A program made the translations under genes and the position numbers. Shown piece after piece: positions 1 to 10,520 of a stretch of 64,000 nucleotides of DNA; position 1 is the stretch's first letter, and every line of letters begins with the position of its first letter. Under the pieces are notes generated by a model that saw only the letters and a program-made list of their open reading frames with translations, ran no database searches and was not told where the DNA came from. This DNA comes from Cunninghamia lanceolata (Eukaryota > Streptophyta > Pinopsida > Cupressales > Cupressaceae), in contig BSBN01000860.1 in assembly GCA_027924645.1 (NCBI GenBank), forward strand, positions 8,556,001 to 8,620,000, given 5' to 3'.

Positions 1-61
1 ATTTCCTAGCTTTCATGGATACGTACCCTTCTAGAAGATCTAATTGAATACATTTCCATGA

Positions 62-892
62 AGACTTGTGAGAAAGATTAGTGTGAAAGTTCTTCTTCTA
101 TTAATGCCTTGGATCTAATATCTCAAACATATGATGATGATGATGATCCCATGAGTTATCCTATTCCTCCTATAGTTGAATTTTCAAACACCTTGGACAT
201 CCCTAAGGAAGTGAATACCTTTGATCTTCCTCCTTTGGATGAATGTTCAAGAACCTTGGACATCTCTAAGGATGTGAAGACCTTGGGTAGCTCTCCTTTG
301 GTTACAAGTTCTATTCCATTAGACGTCGCTAAAGATCAAACCATCAAAAATTCCTTTTCTCTTTGTTCCAAGTCTCTCCCTTTGAAAGATAAAGCATTGG
401 TGGATAAAGAAAGGTCTCTCACATTAAATTCTATAGAGATGAATATCAAGCTTAATCAAAATCAAAGAAATGTTAATTCAATTACCTTTAATAGGTTTCT
501 TCCACCCACTAAGGGGTTATTAGAAATATGTAGTAATATTCCTAAGATGATTGTGCAAGGGGCACCTAATGCACCTTCTTGCTTAAAACTGGTGATTATG
601 GTTCAAGGTGATCAAAAACCACCTCGACCCCTGGATTACATTCTAAATTATGCAAGACAAATCACTCAAAGGAATCAAGGTGTTCAAAATGTATCGCAAC
701 AACCACATTACAATGTGATTTCTCACACATACAACACCTATAATTCCATCTTCTTAACCTATGCTTCCTCAACCACCTCATCTTACTCATAAAGGTGGTC
801 AATATTATGATCTTGTTGAGTAATTTCGCGCTACTCCCGCTAAGATCTCTCTTTGGGAACTCATACAAACATTGCCTACATACCATGGAATG
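62..892 (+). pseudogene. Ty3/gypsy gag to pre-protease remnant
   Basis: A reading frame runs from about 109 to 792 and resumes after a stop, giving residues such as PAKISLWELIQTLPTYHGM just before 893. That block is what I know from the gag-protease linker of plant gypsy polyproteins. The N-terminal part is acidic (run of Asp at 132-147) with loose repeats of the form TLDI-K-V. No zinc knuckle is visible, so the true gag lies outside the window or is lost. The frame is broken by stops after 790 and near 822. The reading frame continues on the far side of the solo LTR at 1516, so the two segments were one gene. Product assignment rests on the linker and on the protease downstream; the first 500 bases alone would not be recognisable. 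Confidence 0.6.
888..892. repeat. Target-site duplication GAATG, left copy
   Basis: Five bases GAATG precede the solo LTR and recur directly after it at 1511-1515. Confidence 0.88.
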
Positions 893-1510
893 TGTTAGCA
901 TTAAGGTGCAATCAACCTTGTAAATCCTATGTAATTAATTACTCCTAATATTATTTGTAAATCACCCATAAGGGATGAAAGGTTTCACCAACAACAATCT
1001 TGTTTCAACCGCATGTTCATATCATGTCCTCAATGCTAACTCATCTACGACGGGGGGTCGCAGGGGGGTTTCCCTAATATTTTATTTGTATTTTATCACT
1101 TTAAATCTAGACCGTTCATCATTAGGTCATGGATCTGATAGTTGATATTACGTTGGTTTGCTTGCCCTAGAAGGCAATCCCCTTTTATAAGGATATTTGT
1201 ACTACATTTTTATGAGAGCTAAGAGTAACAGGTGGCGTTGGATTGAAGACAGAAGAAGTATAGGAAGTGCATGTATTGTAATCTCATATTTGAAGATAAT
1301 ACAACTTGGAGCCTCTTTTCTTGGTGGAGTTTTTTAAAGGGTTTTCTCCACGTTATATTTTGTGTTATGTGTCTAGTTCTTAATGCATGTTATTTTTGTG
1401 TAGTGGGTTTTATTTCTGTTGTAATCTCCATTGATTCTTCATTGTTTAAAGTACATAAATAAGGTTTGAATCAAATTTTTGTTGTGTGGTTTGCACCTTC
1501 ATTTCTAACA
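893..1510 (+). mobile_element. Solo LTR (618 bp) inserted in the gypsy remnant
   Basis: The segment begins TGTTAG and ends CTAACA, a perfect 6-bp terminal inverted repeat. It is flanked by GAATG at 888-892 and GAATG at 1511-1515, a 5-bp target duplication. Removing the LTR and one GAATG rejoins the interrupted coding frame (YHGM then LQEDL). No primer binding site or polypurine tract adjoins it, so it is a solo LTR left by LTR-LTR recombination. A TATA-like TTTTATAAGG lies near 1183, and a TTTTCTCCACGTTA stretch near 1343 resembles the R/U5 region of plant copia LTRs, which suggests plus orientation and a copia origin. Confidence 0.9.
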
Positions 1511-1515
1511 GAATG
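1511..1515. repeat. Target-site duplication GAATG, right copy
   Basis: This is the right-hand copy of the 5-bp duplication made when the LTR element inserted; it matches 888-892 exactly. Confidence 0.88.
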
Positions 1516-2660
1516 CTCCAAGAAGATTTACAAAAGGTGATTGTACCACCTGCTGTTAAGCTGAATGATGTAGCATCTCTGTTAGATTGTTGCATGCGAT
1601 AAAAATAGATATTTTGTTTCAACCACATGAATAACCGTCAACTAAAGTTCAAAACCAACATGATCCTTTTATAATATTTCTCACAATAGATAAAAAGTTG
1701 ATAAAGCGAGTTATGATTGACAATGGATTGGCTCTTAATGTTTGTGGCATTGACTTACTGTGCAAAATCAAGATTGACACATCTTTAATCAAACCAGATA
1801 GGATTAGCATTTGTGGCTTTGATAATGTTGGTAGACAATCCCTAGGGACCATAGTAACTTTACCTGTAAATGTTGGACCCATGACATTATCTACCCTTTT
1901 TCATGTCATGCCTAGTTTGCTTTCGTACAATATGATTCTTGGTGGAGCGTGGATACATGCCATGGGGGCAGTTATGTCTACCCTTCATTAATCAATAAAG
2001 TTTAGTTATGAAAACAAGCTACACACGTTGAAGTCGATCCTAAACTGTATAGTTGTTTACATAGTGAAACACAAAAACAAGCTAACAATCATAGGTGTAT
2101 AAACAACTTACGAGTTGATTCATTAATACCTTTTGCCATAGACAATGTTGTGCAAGACTCTAAAGCATCATATGTAACTTTTGGTGATGATTGGGGTTCA
2201 TTAGATTTTACTCTTTTTATGGGGGAATATAAACTTAATAACTCTAATCTTGACACATCAAAAGTCACATAGATCTCATCCAAGCAATCTTTGGAAACAC
2301 CTATGAGACCCAAAGTCTCCTTGGTAGAAAACAAAGACAATACTCTTACTTATACTACCGATTATGAGACCTAGGAGACCTCACCATCTTCTAAAAAGAT
2401 GGACTCTCTCTATGGTCGTGGATTTTAAATATTATACAAAAATTGTCACTACACAGGCAATGGTTGTGGTGTAAACCAAAAAGGAATCAAAGTACCTTTA
2501 CAAGTTGTTGGAATTAACTACATGGTTGGTATTGGATACTATTCTTTGAAGCCCACCAAAGCTTATCATCATCCTAAACTTAATGTTAATACAATATCAA
2601 CAAATATGATATATCCTGAGCTGATAGACATGGATTGTCCACCAGGAAATATCCCATCAA
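1516..2660 (+). pseudogene. Ty3/gypsy aspartic protease plus G-patch remnant
   Basis: After the solo LTR the frame resumes, and from about 1690 it encodes a retropepsin-like domain. RVMIDNGLALNV (1710-1745) matches the plant gypsy consensus with the catalytic Asp in I-D-N-G, followed by GFDNVGRQSLGTI and YNMILGGAWIHAMGAV, where ILG is the second conserved protease motif. Further on, 2425-2555 encodes NGCGVNQKGI and GINYMVGIGYY. The spaced glycines look like a G-patch (G-x-G-x-G-x-x-Q-x-G-I), a domain known to follow the protease in some retroelements. Frameshifts and stops occur between 1990 and 2420. No reverse transcriptase follows in this window before the copia element, so the polyprotein is truncated. 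Confidence 0.72.
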
Positions 2661-3012
2661 ATCAGGTAAGTATTTCTCCCTCCTTTAGCCACACTCGATG
2701 TAGCACCTATTCTAGATGCTCTCAAGGGTGGCCTCCTCCTAGATATATATGTTGTTATCATTGTGTTGTGTTCCCCTATGTTGTGTTATATGTTGTTTAG
2801 GTCTCTTTGGATGACCCTTGATACTCTTGTAAGGTCAAGGATACAATGGGACTACCTCTATCGTAACATTCTTCTATTTGTATCTCAATTCTTCTATACT
2901 CCTCTCTCCTCTTCTTTATTGTTGTGTTGTGCCTTGGGGGCATAGCATTATGGAGGGTGTTTTGGGGGCATCCTCAGGACTACGAGGTGTTCCTAAGGCA
3001 CTTTGTTTCTCC
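2661..3012. other. Noncoding stretch after the gypsy remnant
   Basis: Short frames here do not resemble a known family. The stretch is T-rich, with a repeated TTGGGGGCAT motif near 2935 and 2961. It is probably decayed gypsy internal sequence. Confidence 0.4.
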
Positions 3013-3201
3013 TCTCTTATTTTTATTGTTTCCATTCTTCAGTGATCCTACCTAGTCGACGGATGAAGAAAATAAACAAATACTGATACAAACCATGTGT
3101 CCCTTTAGCGAGAAAGAAAAAATGGGCCTAGTCCATATATGAAGATGGGGTTGATATATGTACATATGTATATGTATATATATGTACATATGTATATGTA
3201 T

Positions 3202-3254
<53 letters not shown>

Positions 3255-3475
3255 TATATATCAAAAATGGACCTAGTCCATATACAAAGATGGGGTTGAT
3301 ATATATATATATACACATATATCAAAAATGGACCTAGTCCATATATGAAGATGGGGTTGATATATATATATGGACTAGGTCCATTTTATATATATATACT
3401 CTCTTATTTTTATTGTTTCCATTCTTCAGTGATCCTACCTAGTCGGCGGATGATGAAAACAAACAAATACTGATA
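3013..3475. repeat. TA-rich microsatellite flanked by a 75-bp direct repeat
   Basis: A segment starting TCTCTTATTTTTATTG and containing GATCCTACCTAGTCG occurs at about 3013-3089 and again at 3399-3475, in direct orientation with few differences. Between the copies lies a (TATACA)n array (about 3195-3250) and three or more copies of a unit holding GGACCTAGTCCATATA and GATGGGGTTGATATATA. GGACCTAGTCC is itself palindromic. Long TYR/VAL-like frames here are translations of the microsatellite, not genes. Confidence 0.8.
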
Positions 3476-3479
3476 CTTT

Positions 3480-4955
3480 TCTCTAAGATACTCAAAAGTA
3501 TCCTTAGGCAAAGGTTTGGTGAAAATGTCTGCAATCTGGTCTTTTGTAGATACATATTCAAACTTGACTTCATTCTCTATCACTTTATCCCTTAGAAAGT
3601 GATATCTTATGGATATGTGCTTTGTCCTTGAAATGCATTACTGGATTCTTTGATATGTTTATGGCACTTATATTGTCACAAAAGATTGCAATTGGATCTT
3701 CATACACAACTCTGATGTCCTTCAATGTCTACTTCATCCACAACACTTGAGTACAACTACATGTTGTTGTAATATATTCTGTTTCTGCAGCGGACAGAGA
3801 TATTGAATCTTATTTTTTGCTTATCCAAGATACCAACCTTTTTCCCAAAAAGAATGCACCTCCACTTGTACTTTTTATGTCATCTACATCTCTGGCCCAA
3901 TCTGCATCAGTGTATGCACTGAGAGTGAAATCATTGTCCCTTTGATACCACAAACCATAATCCATTATGTCTTTCAAATATTTTAGAATTCTCTTGGCTG
4001 CCATCACATGTGACTCCTTAGGCTCTGCTTGAAATCTTGCCACAAGACAAACTGCATGCATTATGTCAGGTCTAGTTTGAGTTGGATAAAGCACTCCTCT
4101 AATCATAGATCTATACCTTTTCTGATCTGCCATAGGTGAATCATCATTTTTGCTCAACTTACAACTGGTTATCATGGGAGTATTTACCGGTTTAGAGTCT
4201 TCCATCCCAAACTTCTTTAACAACTCTTTCACATACTTAGACTGTGAAATGAAGATACCCTTATCTGATTGATTTATTTGCAGACCTAAAAAGAAATTCA
4301 TCTCACCAAACATGGACATTTCAAATTATTCACTTTGTATTTTTCCTGCAAAAACTTCATTTCCTCCAAAGATTATGTCATCAACAAAGACTGCAACAAT
4401 TAGGATTTGTTCATTATTGATCTTGAAATAGAGATTGATGTCGGTGGTACCCTTGGTGAATCCTAACTGTATCAGATACTTATCCAACCTAGCATATCAG
4501 GCTCTAGGGGCTTGTTTTAAACCATATAATGACTTCTTTAATCTGTATACCATGTCACCCTAATGTGATGACTGGAATCCTTTCGATTGTTCAATATAGA
4601 CTTCTTCCAACTCTCCATTCAAGAATACAAACTTTACATCCATCTAATATACCTTAAAATCTTTGTAGGCTACAAATGCCAGAAACATTCTTATAGCTTC
4701 AATCCTTTCCACTGGTGCAAATGTTTCCTCAAAATTTATTCCTTCAACTTGAGAGTATCCCTTGCATACCAACCTTGCTTTGTTTCTTACTACTTCACCA
4801 TTCTTATTCATCTTGTTTCTAAAAACCCACTTGGTACCAATTACATTTTTATCTGCTGGTCTGGGAACAAGATCCCAGGTCTGATTCTTCTCTATCTGCA
4901 TCAATTCTTCTTTCATAGCCTTTACCCAATTCTCATCATTGCAAGCTTCATTCAC
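3480..4955 (-). pseudogene. copia-1 reverse transcriptase and RNase H
   Basis: [18 protein letters not shown] through [17 protein letters not shown] is the N-terminal copia RT (RVT_2). It is interrupted by a stop at about 4642 before the MDVK-FLNG motif. The [13 protein letters not shown] active-site region at about 4370-4400 is broken. [20 protein letters not shown] to YTDADWARDVDDIKSTSGG (4316-3810) is the RT-RNase H connection and the start of RNase H, ending at a stop. The remaining RNase H runs to 3480 and ends [11 protein letters not shown]. Conserved R-G in RGVLYPTQTRPD replaces the usual G-G-L-L-Y-L. Confidence 0.88.
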
Positions 4956-4997
4956 AGTCTTATGTTCAATCTTGGAAATCAGACATAAATTTACTTG

Positions 4998-5979
4998 TTA
5001 TTCTATAGCTCCTCTTCTGGTCAGGATTCCTTTACTCTTATCTCCTATGATTTGATCTTCATAATGATTAAGTTTTACATACCTTGGTGTCTTGGTGGCT
5101 CTTTCAGGAGCTTGATCCTCTTCATCTGAGTTGTCTTCATGTTGCACCACTTCTAAAACATCTAGTTTATCTGATTCATATCCACTTGATTCTGGAGACC
5201 TTTCCTTTCTTTCATCGACTTTGACATTTGCACTCTCAATGATCTTATTCATCCTCTTATTATAACATTGGTAGGCCTTGCTCTTGGTTGAGTAACCAAG
5301 GAATATTCCTTCATCACACCTATCATCAAACTTGGCTAGATATTCTTCTCTTTTGATATAATATTTGCTACCAAAAACTTTGAGATTTTTCACAGCAGGA
5401 ACTTTACCATACCACAATTCATAAGGAGTCTTAGAACTATTACCTTTGACTTGGACTTTGTTTAGGATATTTATAGTAGTGTGAATTGCCTCTCTCCAAT
5501 ATACTTCCAGAAGATTCACTTCCTTCATCATGGTTCTAGCAACTTCTTGAACTGTTCTGTTCTTCCTTTCAACGACTCCATTTTGTTGTGGAGTTCTAGG
5601 TGCAGATAAATGTCTCTTTATCCCATGTTCTTCACAAAAGAAATTGAATTCATTTGATGTGAACTGTCCTCCTTGATCATACCTTAAACATTTGATCTTT
5701 AAATCCATCTCATTTTCAACCATTGCCTTAAATGCCTTGAACTTATCCAGAGCTTCTGATTTTTCTTTCAAAAAGGTAACCCCGAGTCATTCTAGAATAA
5801 TCAGCAATAAGCAACATGAAATACATGTCTCCTTGCAAACTTCTTACTTTGGTATGTCCACACAAGTCTGTATGCACTAGTTCTAGTAGTCCATCAACTG
5901 ATTGGTCCTTGCTTTTGAAACTTGTTCTTGTTTGTTTCCCAAATTGACACTCCTTGCAAATAGGATTAGTAGGCTTCAC
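4998..5979 (-). pseudogene. copia-1 integrase
   Basis: ICKECQFGKQTRTSFKSKD is the end of the zinc-binding HHCC region. LELVHTDLCG carries the first catalytic Asp, CLRYDQGGQFTSNEF the second, and PQQNGVVERKNRT the catalytic Glu (rve D,D-35-E core). A frameshift sits near 5760 between MTRG and MKEKSEALDKFK. The C-terminal part up to [19 protein letters not shown] is the linker before reverse transcriptase. A stop at 4998 separates it from that domain. Confidence 0.88.
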
Positions 5980-5999
5980 AAGCTTGGAAAATCTCTAAC

Positions 6000-6557
6000 A
6001 GCCTGTGTAGTACTTATCTTCATAATGTTATCAAAATTGATGTGACACAACCTTCTATGCCATAGCTAACTTTCATCAATCTGATCCAACAAACAATAAT
6101 TATTAGTTCCTTTCAAGTGATAGATATTACCTCTAGTCTTCTTACCAGTTGCAATGACTGTTCCAGAGTTTTCCCTAATCTTGCATCCATTGTCCTTAAA
6201 GCTTAAGTCATAACCTTTGTCACACATCTAACCCACACTCAAAATATTGTGCTTTAGTCTTTTCATATACAAGACATCTTCAGTATTATGCTTGCCATCA
6301 AAAGAAATAGATCCTTTTCCATAAATCTTACCAATTGTATCATCTCCAAACCTAACCAGTCCACCATCATATCTTTCCAAACTCACAAACTTACTTTTGT
6401 CACCAGTCATGTGGTAAGAGAAGCCACTATCAATAACCCATTCATCTTTGTCTTCAACAACCTGAGCAGCCAAAGCACTTTCCACTAGTTTTTCTTTCTT
6501 CACACAGCTAGTAGGATTAGTAGACACAAGTTCTTTAATAGCAATAAATGTAAGCAT
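6000..6557 (-). pseudogene. copia-1 protease and pre-integrase region
   Basis: WVIDSGFSYHMTGDK holds the copia protease D-S-G active site. The usual Cys after DSG is Phe and the usual first His is Tyr. LERYDGGLVRFGDD and LKHNILSVG follow, as in the copia protease to GAG-pre-integrase linker. The frame stops at about 6228 and continues in broken form through the LWHRR-like region near 6060. Confidence 0.82.
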
Positions 6558-6695
6558 TCATTATCAGAAGTACTAACATTATCTGGTGCACCATTATCTA
6601 ATATTCCTTCATCATCATCAAAATCTTCAACTTAATAACATTTCTTTTGGATCCTAGGCCTGTTCTCATATCTTTTCCTATTTCTTTCAATGCTT

Positions 6696-7502
6696 TTAGA
6701 ACATGGAAGCAAAGTGGGCTACTTTATTGCAAGAAAAACATTTAAAAGGTAATTTACCTTTGAACTTACCAGATCCTCTTTGCAATCTATCCACAAAGTT
6801 AGTTTCAATTTCATCAAACTCATCATTAGATTCTACCTTGTACTTTTCTAATCTGGAGGTTTTCCCAGAAGTATTGGCTTTGAAGGCAGTATCTACTTTT
6901 GGCAGGGCATCACCAAACTCTCTCATTTCAAAGGTAGTAAGCTTACCAAGAAACTGATCTCTGTCAATAGCTTTTACTTGCATAAATTCTTCAATTACAA
7001 CTACCTTGTGACTATAGGACTTTGGTAGTGATCTAAGAATTTTCATCACAACTTCCTTATCACCGAGATCTCCCCCCACACCTTTTATTCCGGTGACAGG
7101 TTCATCAACCCTTTGCATAAAGGTTGTTATGTTTTCATCTTCATTCATCTTCAAACTTTCATATTTCACTTTCATACTTTGTAGCTTGGCCTCCTTCATA
7201 GAATCATCTCCCTCATATAGATTTTTTAGCTTTTCTCATACCTCATTTGCAGTTTCAAGAACCAAAACTTTTGTCAGTACTGAGTCATTTAATGAACTTA
7301 ACAGAGCATCTTTTGCTTTAATATCCACTTCATATTCCTTGATTTCATCTTTAGTCATCAAACCATTTTGAGGCAAGGTGTATTTTGTTTCTGTAGGTTT
7401 CCATACTTTGTAACCAAGACAAAGAAGATGACTTTTCATTCGTGCCTTCCAAAGAGCATAATTTGTCCCATCAAAATGTGGTACTTCCATCTTATAAGAC
7501 AT
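6696..7502 (-). pseudogene. copia-1 gag
   Basis: The start MSYKMEVPHFDGTNYALWK is a typical copia gag N terminus (F-D-G-x-N-Y/F-x-x-W). The frame breaks near 7236 and resumes at 7199 with MKEAKLQSMKVKYESLKM and EDENITTFMQRV, a UBN2/gag-polypeptide domain. The nucleocapsid zinc knuckle ends CFSCNKVAHFASMF: the CX2CX4HX4C pattern has lost its last cysteine and a stop follows. The gag shell packages element RNA in the cytoplasm; this copy cannot make a full product. Confidence 0.88.
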
Positions 7503-7546
7503 TTTAGATCTTCCTCAAGTTGTTAGGCTTTCTTCAGAGGAACCTT

Positions 7547-7558
7547 GCTCTGATACCA
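7547..7558 (-). other. copia-1 primer binding site
   Basis: The minus strand reads TGGTATCAGAGC, complementary to the 3' end of plant initiator methionine tRNA, two bases from the LTR end at 7561. This is the standard priming site of plant copia elements. Confidence 0.85.
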
Positions 7559-7574
7559 ATTGTTGAAATGTGTC

Positions 7575-7609
7575 GGACAACTGAGAGGGGGGGAGTGAAT
7601 CAGTTGTCC
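7575..7609 (-). other. LTR-end hairpin around a C/G run (copia-1)
   Basis: GGACAACTGA at 7575-7584 pairs with TCAGTTGTCC at 7600-7609 around a G-run loop. The same arrangement with a different stem occurs in two other LTRs (12706-12732 and 43405-43435). Confidence 0.7.
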
Positions 7610-8117
7610 CAAAAACTCAAACTTTTGCATTTAAACATTAATCACTTATCCGTACTTACTATGATTAAACAAAGAATGCATGAAATCAGAAAATTAAACA
7701 CAGATGCAACATTAAACACAAGAGACACTAGATTTTTACGTGGAAAACCCCAAGGTGGGGAAAAAGCATGGAGAGGATTAGCTCTCAAAATATATTCCAA
7801 TCTTTGAAAAATGATGTTCAAGCTTGGTCACTCGATGGGCCTAGAACATACTGGCTCACTGCCATGAAGTATAGCTAGGTCTAGCAGGCTCATTGTCTCA
7901 ACCCTAAACCTAGAAAGATTACAATAAGGGTTGTTAAACTCTAAGTGTTGTTAAACCCTACTAGTGGCTCACTACCAAAATCACCATCTTCTTCATGTCT
8001 AAGATTAATACATTGAAGTACAATAGTTCCTTTGCTCTGCTCTGCCTTATCTTCTTTCCCTTTTCCTTATCTTTCCATTTTCGCAAAAGGACATATTTTC
8101 CATGACTCAATTACAAG

Positions 8118-8125
8118 TATTTATA
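8118..8125 (-). promoter_or_regulatory. TATA box candidate in copia-1 LTR
   Basis: The minus strand reads TATAAATA at the same relative place as TATAAATA in the copia-2 LTRs, consistent with the U3/R promoter. Confidence 0.5.
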
Positions 8126-9073
8126 CACTTCATCAACCTTGGAATGATCATCAAGGTTGGCATTACAATCATCAACCATTGGAACAATCTCCAAGGTCGG
8201 CATTACAAATATTTTACAAAATAGGTCTTGACCTAATACAAAATTATGATAAGGATTTGTAGTATAGATGTATGCAGATCATACCATGCCTTAGCTAGGA
8301 CTCAAACACAATCTTCCATGCCATAATATGCTTCCATAATCTTCAACAGATCTCTGCAATTACTGGAATTAACCAAGTCAGCTAAGACTAGTTGCACGTA
8401 CGTTATCTGGGAATAATCTTCAAACATGATCTCATTTCCTTAACACGGACCAATGTAAAGATAGGAACATAATCAGGAGGAATCCACAAGCATGTTGAAA
8501 TCATCAGAAGCAACTGCACAAACACAAACCACTTTATGCATGAGATTCTTCACACTGGAGCACGTGAACTTCACTATCTTCAACTATCATAAAAGAAAGA
8601 TAGCTTGTGGACCACCAAAACATGAACCATTGCAATTGTAGGCACTTATCATCATCCTAGACTTCCCTTTAGAACTGCAGAGAAAAATACTTTCTCGTTG
8701 TCACCAAAGAATAGTTAGAGAAACTAGGTTTTACTCTGGTGAATGCAACTCTCTCAATTCTTCACACTAGAGGCTCAAACTCAGGATTTAGTATCTTCAT
8801 ACATCCCTTTGAATAAATTCCAACCCATAGACCAAGATCTTCAAGCAGCAAGAAATGTGGAGTAATCTACTGGACTATTCTTCAACATACAACTCACTAT
8901 CTATACTGCACTTCACTGTGACTCACTTGTTTCTTCTAGAGAGGCCAATTTTCTCAATATCCTCAACATACAAAGCTTCTAAACAAGTAATAGAACATGA
9001 CATAGTTGACACCAATGACAACAAAGATATGTTGACATCAATGACAACACCGATTAGGCACATACTTGCAACA

Positions 9074-9318
9074 ATGTCTTCCCCCTAGTGTGGTCTAAAG
9101 GCGCGTGGTGATGAGCCCCCTCCACATTTGGGTCTTTTTGTGGCATGTTTTCCCCTGAGTGTGGTCTAGTGCTTACCTAAGATTGGGGGCTAGAAATAGT
9201 CCTCCAACCTTTGGGTATGCCTTAGCTTATGTGCATGATGTGTTTGATGTGTTTCCAATCGTACTTTAATGCATGTATGGAATCGTAAGATCATGCATAC
9301 ATTAAAGTGGGGGCTAAA
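9074..9318 (+). other. Gypsy-like 3' internal sequence with polypurine tract
   Basis: Phrases such as GTGTGGTCTA (twice), GAGCCCCCTCCACATTTGGG and TTGGGGGCTAGAAAT resemble the 3' untranslated part of plant gypsy elements. It ends AAAGTGGGGGCTAAA, a polypurine tract candidate, just before TGTTATGACA. Confidence 0.45.
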
Positions 9319-10520
9319 TGTTATGACATAAAAAGTTTCCCTATGACCTTTTACCTCCTAGTTTAGCTCCTAGGTCCCCTCATTTACATTATGAAAGCTT
9401 AACCCTCATCCCAGAGCAATTTCCCCTGAAACCCATGTCAAATGGGACTTAGAGGTCCAATCTAAATGCTTAATTGTGACTCAATTAGCCTTGGGACTTG
9501 GGTGCCCACGCCCTAGTCCAGGCTGATTTGTCATGACCTAAATTTTAGGATGTCAGCATAGGGCCTTTAAAAAGGTTTCCCTTTGTTGGCCATTTCAATT
9601 TGAATTACAAAAGTTAACAGGAATACATATATAAGTGATTTTATGTCTTCATTTTACACCTAGATGGATAATGTGAACTTGTGATATTGAGCTAAGGGAT
9701 TTCAAAGCATTCATTGTGTTGCAATGTAGAATTGTGTTTTTATTGTGTTTGTTTGTTGCAGATTTGGCTTCATCAATCCATCTCCTCATGGTGTGAAAGA
9801 TCATCTCTGTGAGGGATTCTCCTCTAAGGTGACATCTACTTGTGTTTCAATCAATCTATTTCATCATTTGATCTGGCCTATGTCCTCCAAGGACATGCAC
9901 TCTATATAATAATGGTGTTGGAAGACTTGAATGTCATTCTGGGGCTTGACCAAGGCAAGCTCCTAAACACCACAACCCCCAAACCCCTCTCTTTGTGATT
10001 GCAAGTTACAAGTGCGAGATTTAGCGAAGTGGAGTTGCAGAGAAGCAAAGCAAAAGATAGAGATTTGGGATCTGAGAAGAAAGTGTAGAGAATAAACCCT
10101 ACTAGACTAGGGCACCCACCTCGTACTCCTCCCAATAGGCATTTCTAGAAAATCTGAAGCAGGTTGTAATCCAACACAAATCATTGTTCCAAACCTATAG
10201 AAAAACTACCTTATTAGACTTGGGCACCCACCCCGTTGCCCCTGAAGTTTTCACCTCTAAAAATTTGAATCCTGGTATGTTTCTAATCTATATTTAGTGT
10301 CTTCCTATGCAATTATCTATAGCAGTTTATTCATTTGTACTTGATTTCATTGTAATTAGGGTTTGAGGCTTATTAGATCTAGGGTTTGACAAATCTATCA
10401 ATCTAATCTATCTTTCCATATCATTCCTAAGTGACATCAACCCGCAACTGAGTTCTCTTTCATCTTTAGTGACTTGGCTTGGTTGTTGTCCTTGAATGTT
10501 ATTGTGAAAGAAGGGTTTGA
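9319..10520 (+). repeat. Probable gypsy 3' LTR, right end uncertain
   Basis: It starts TGTTATGACATAAAAAG immediately after a polypurine tract candidate. It contains a CATATATAAG TATA-like box near 9625. I cannot find the matching CA end; 10520 is only where LTR-like composition fades. It may be the 3' end of the gypsy element whose gag-protease lies at 62-2660, separated by the copia-1 insertion, but the reverse transcriptase is missing. Confidence 0.4.

Larger units (their letters stand above)
3476..9073 (-). mobile_element. Decayed Ty1/copia retrotransposon (copia-1), 3' end missing
   Basis: Reading right to left: 5' LTR (9073-7561), primer binding site, gag, protease, integrase, reverse transcriptase and RNase H, the copia order. 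Coding ends at about 3480 in [19 protein letters not shown], where an intact relative continues with LGV. The 3' LTR and polypurine tract are absent; sequence switches to the duplicated 75-bp block at 3399-3475. Frameshifts and stops break every domain. Its relative at 37.6-44.7 kb is better preserved. Confidence 0.9.
7561..9073 (-). repeat. copia-1 5' LTR (1513 bp)
   Basis: On the plus strand it begins TGTTGAAATG beside the primer binding site and ends ACTTGCAACA, so it has TG...CA ends. The end region GTTGACATCAATGACAACAC is shared with the LTRs at 37565, 43389 and 33510. A U5-end hairpin is listed separately. A TATA box candidate is at 8118-8125. Directly outside, 9074-9086 reads TCTTCCCCC, like the polypurine tract seen just inside other LTRs of the family, so the flank may not be simple host DNA. 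Confidence 0.82.

Noticed and set aside
3052..3325. Minus-strand frames rich in Tyr-Val/Tyr-Ile repeats
   Set aside because: Translations of the (TATACA)n microsatellite; two overlapping frames give equally repetitive products.
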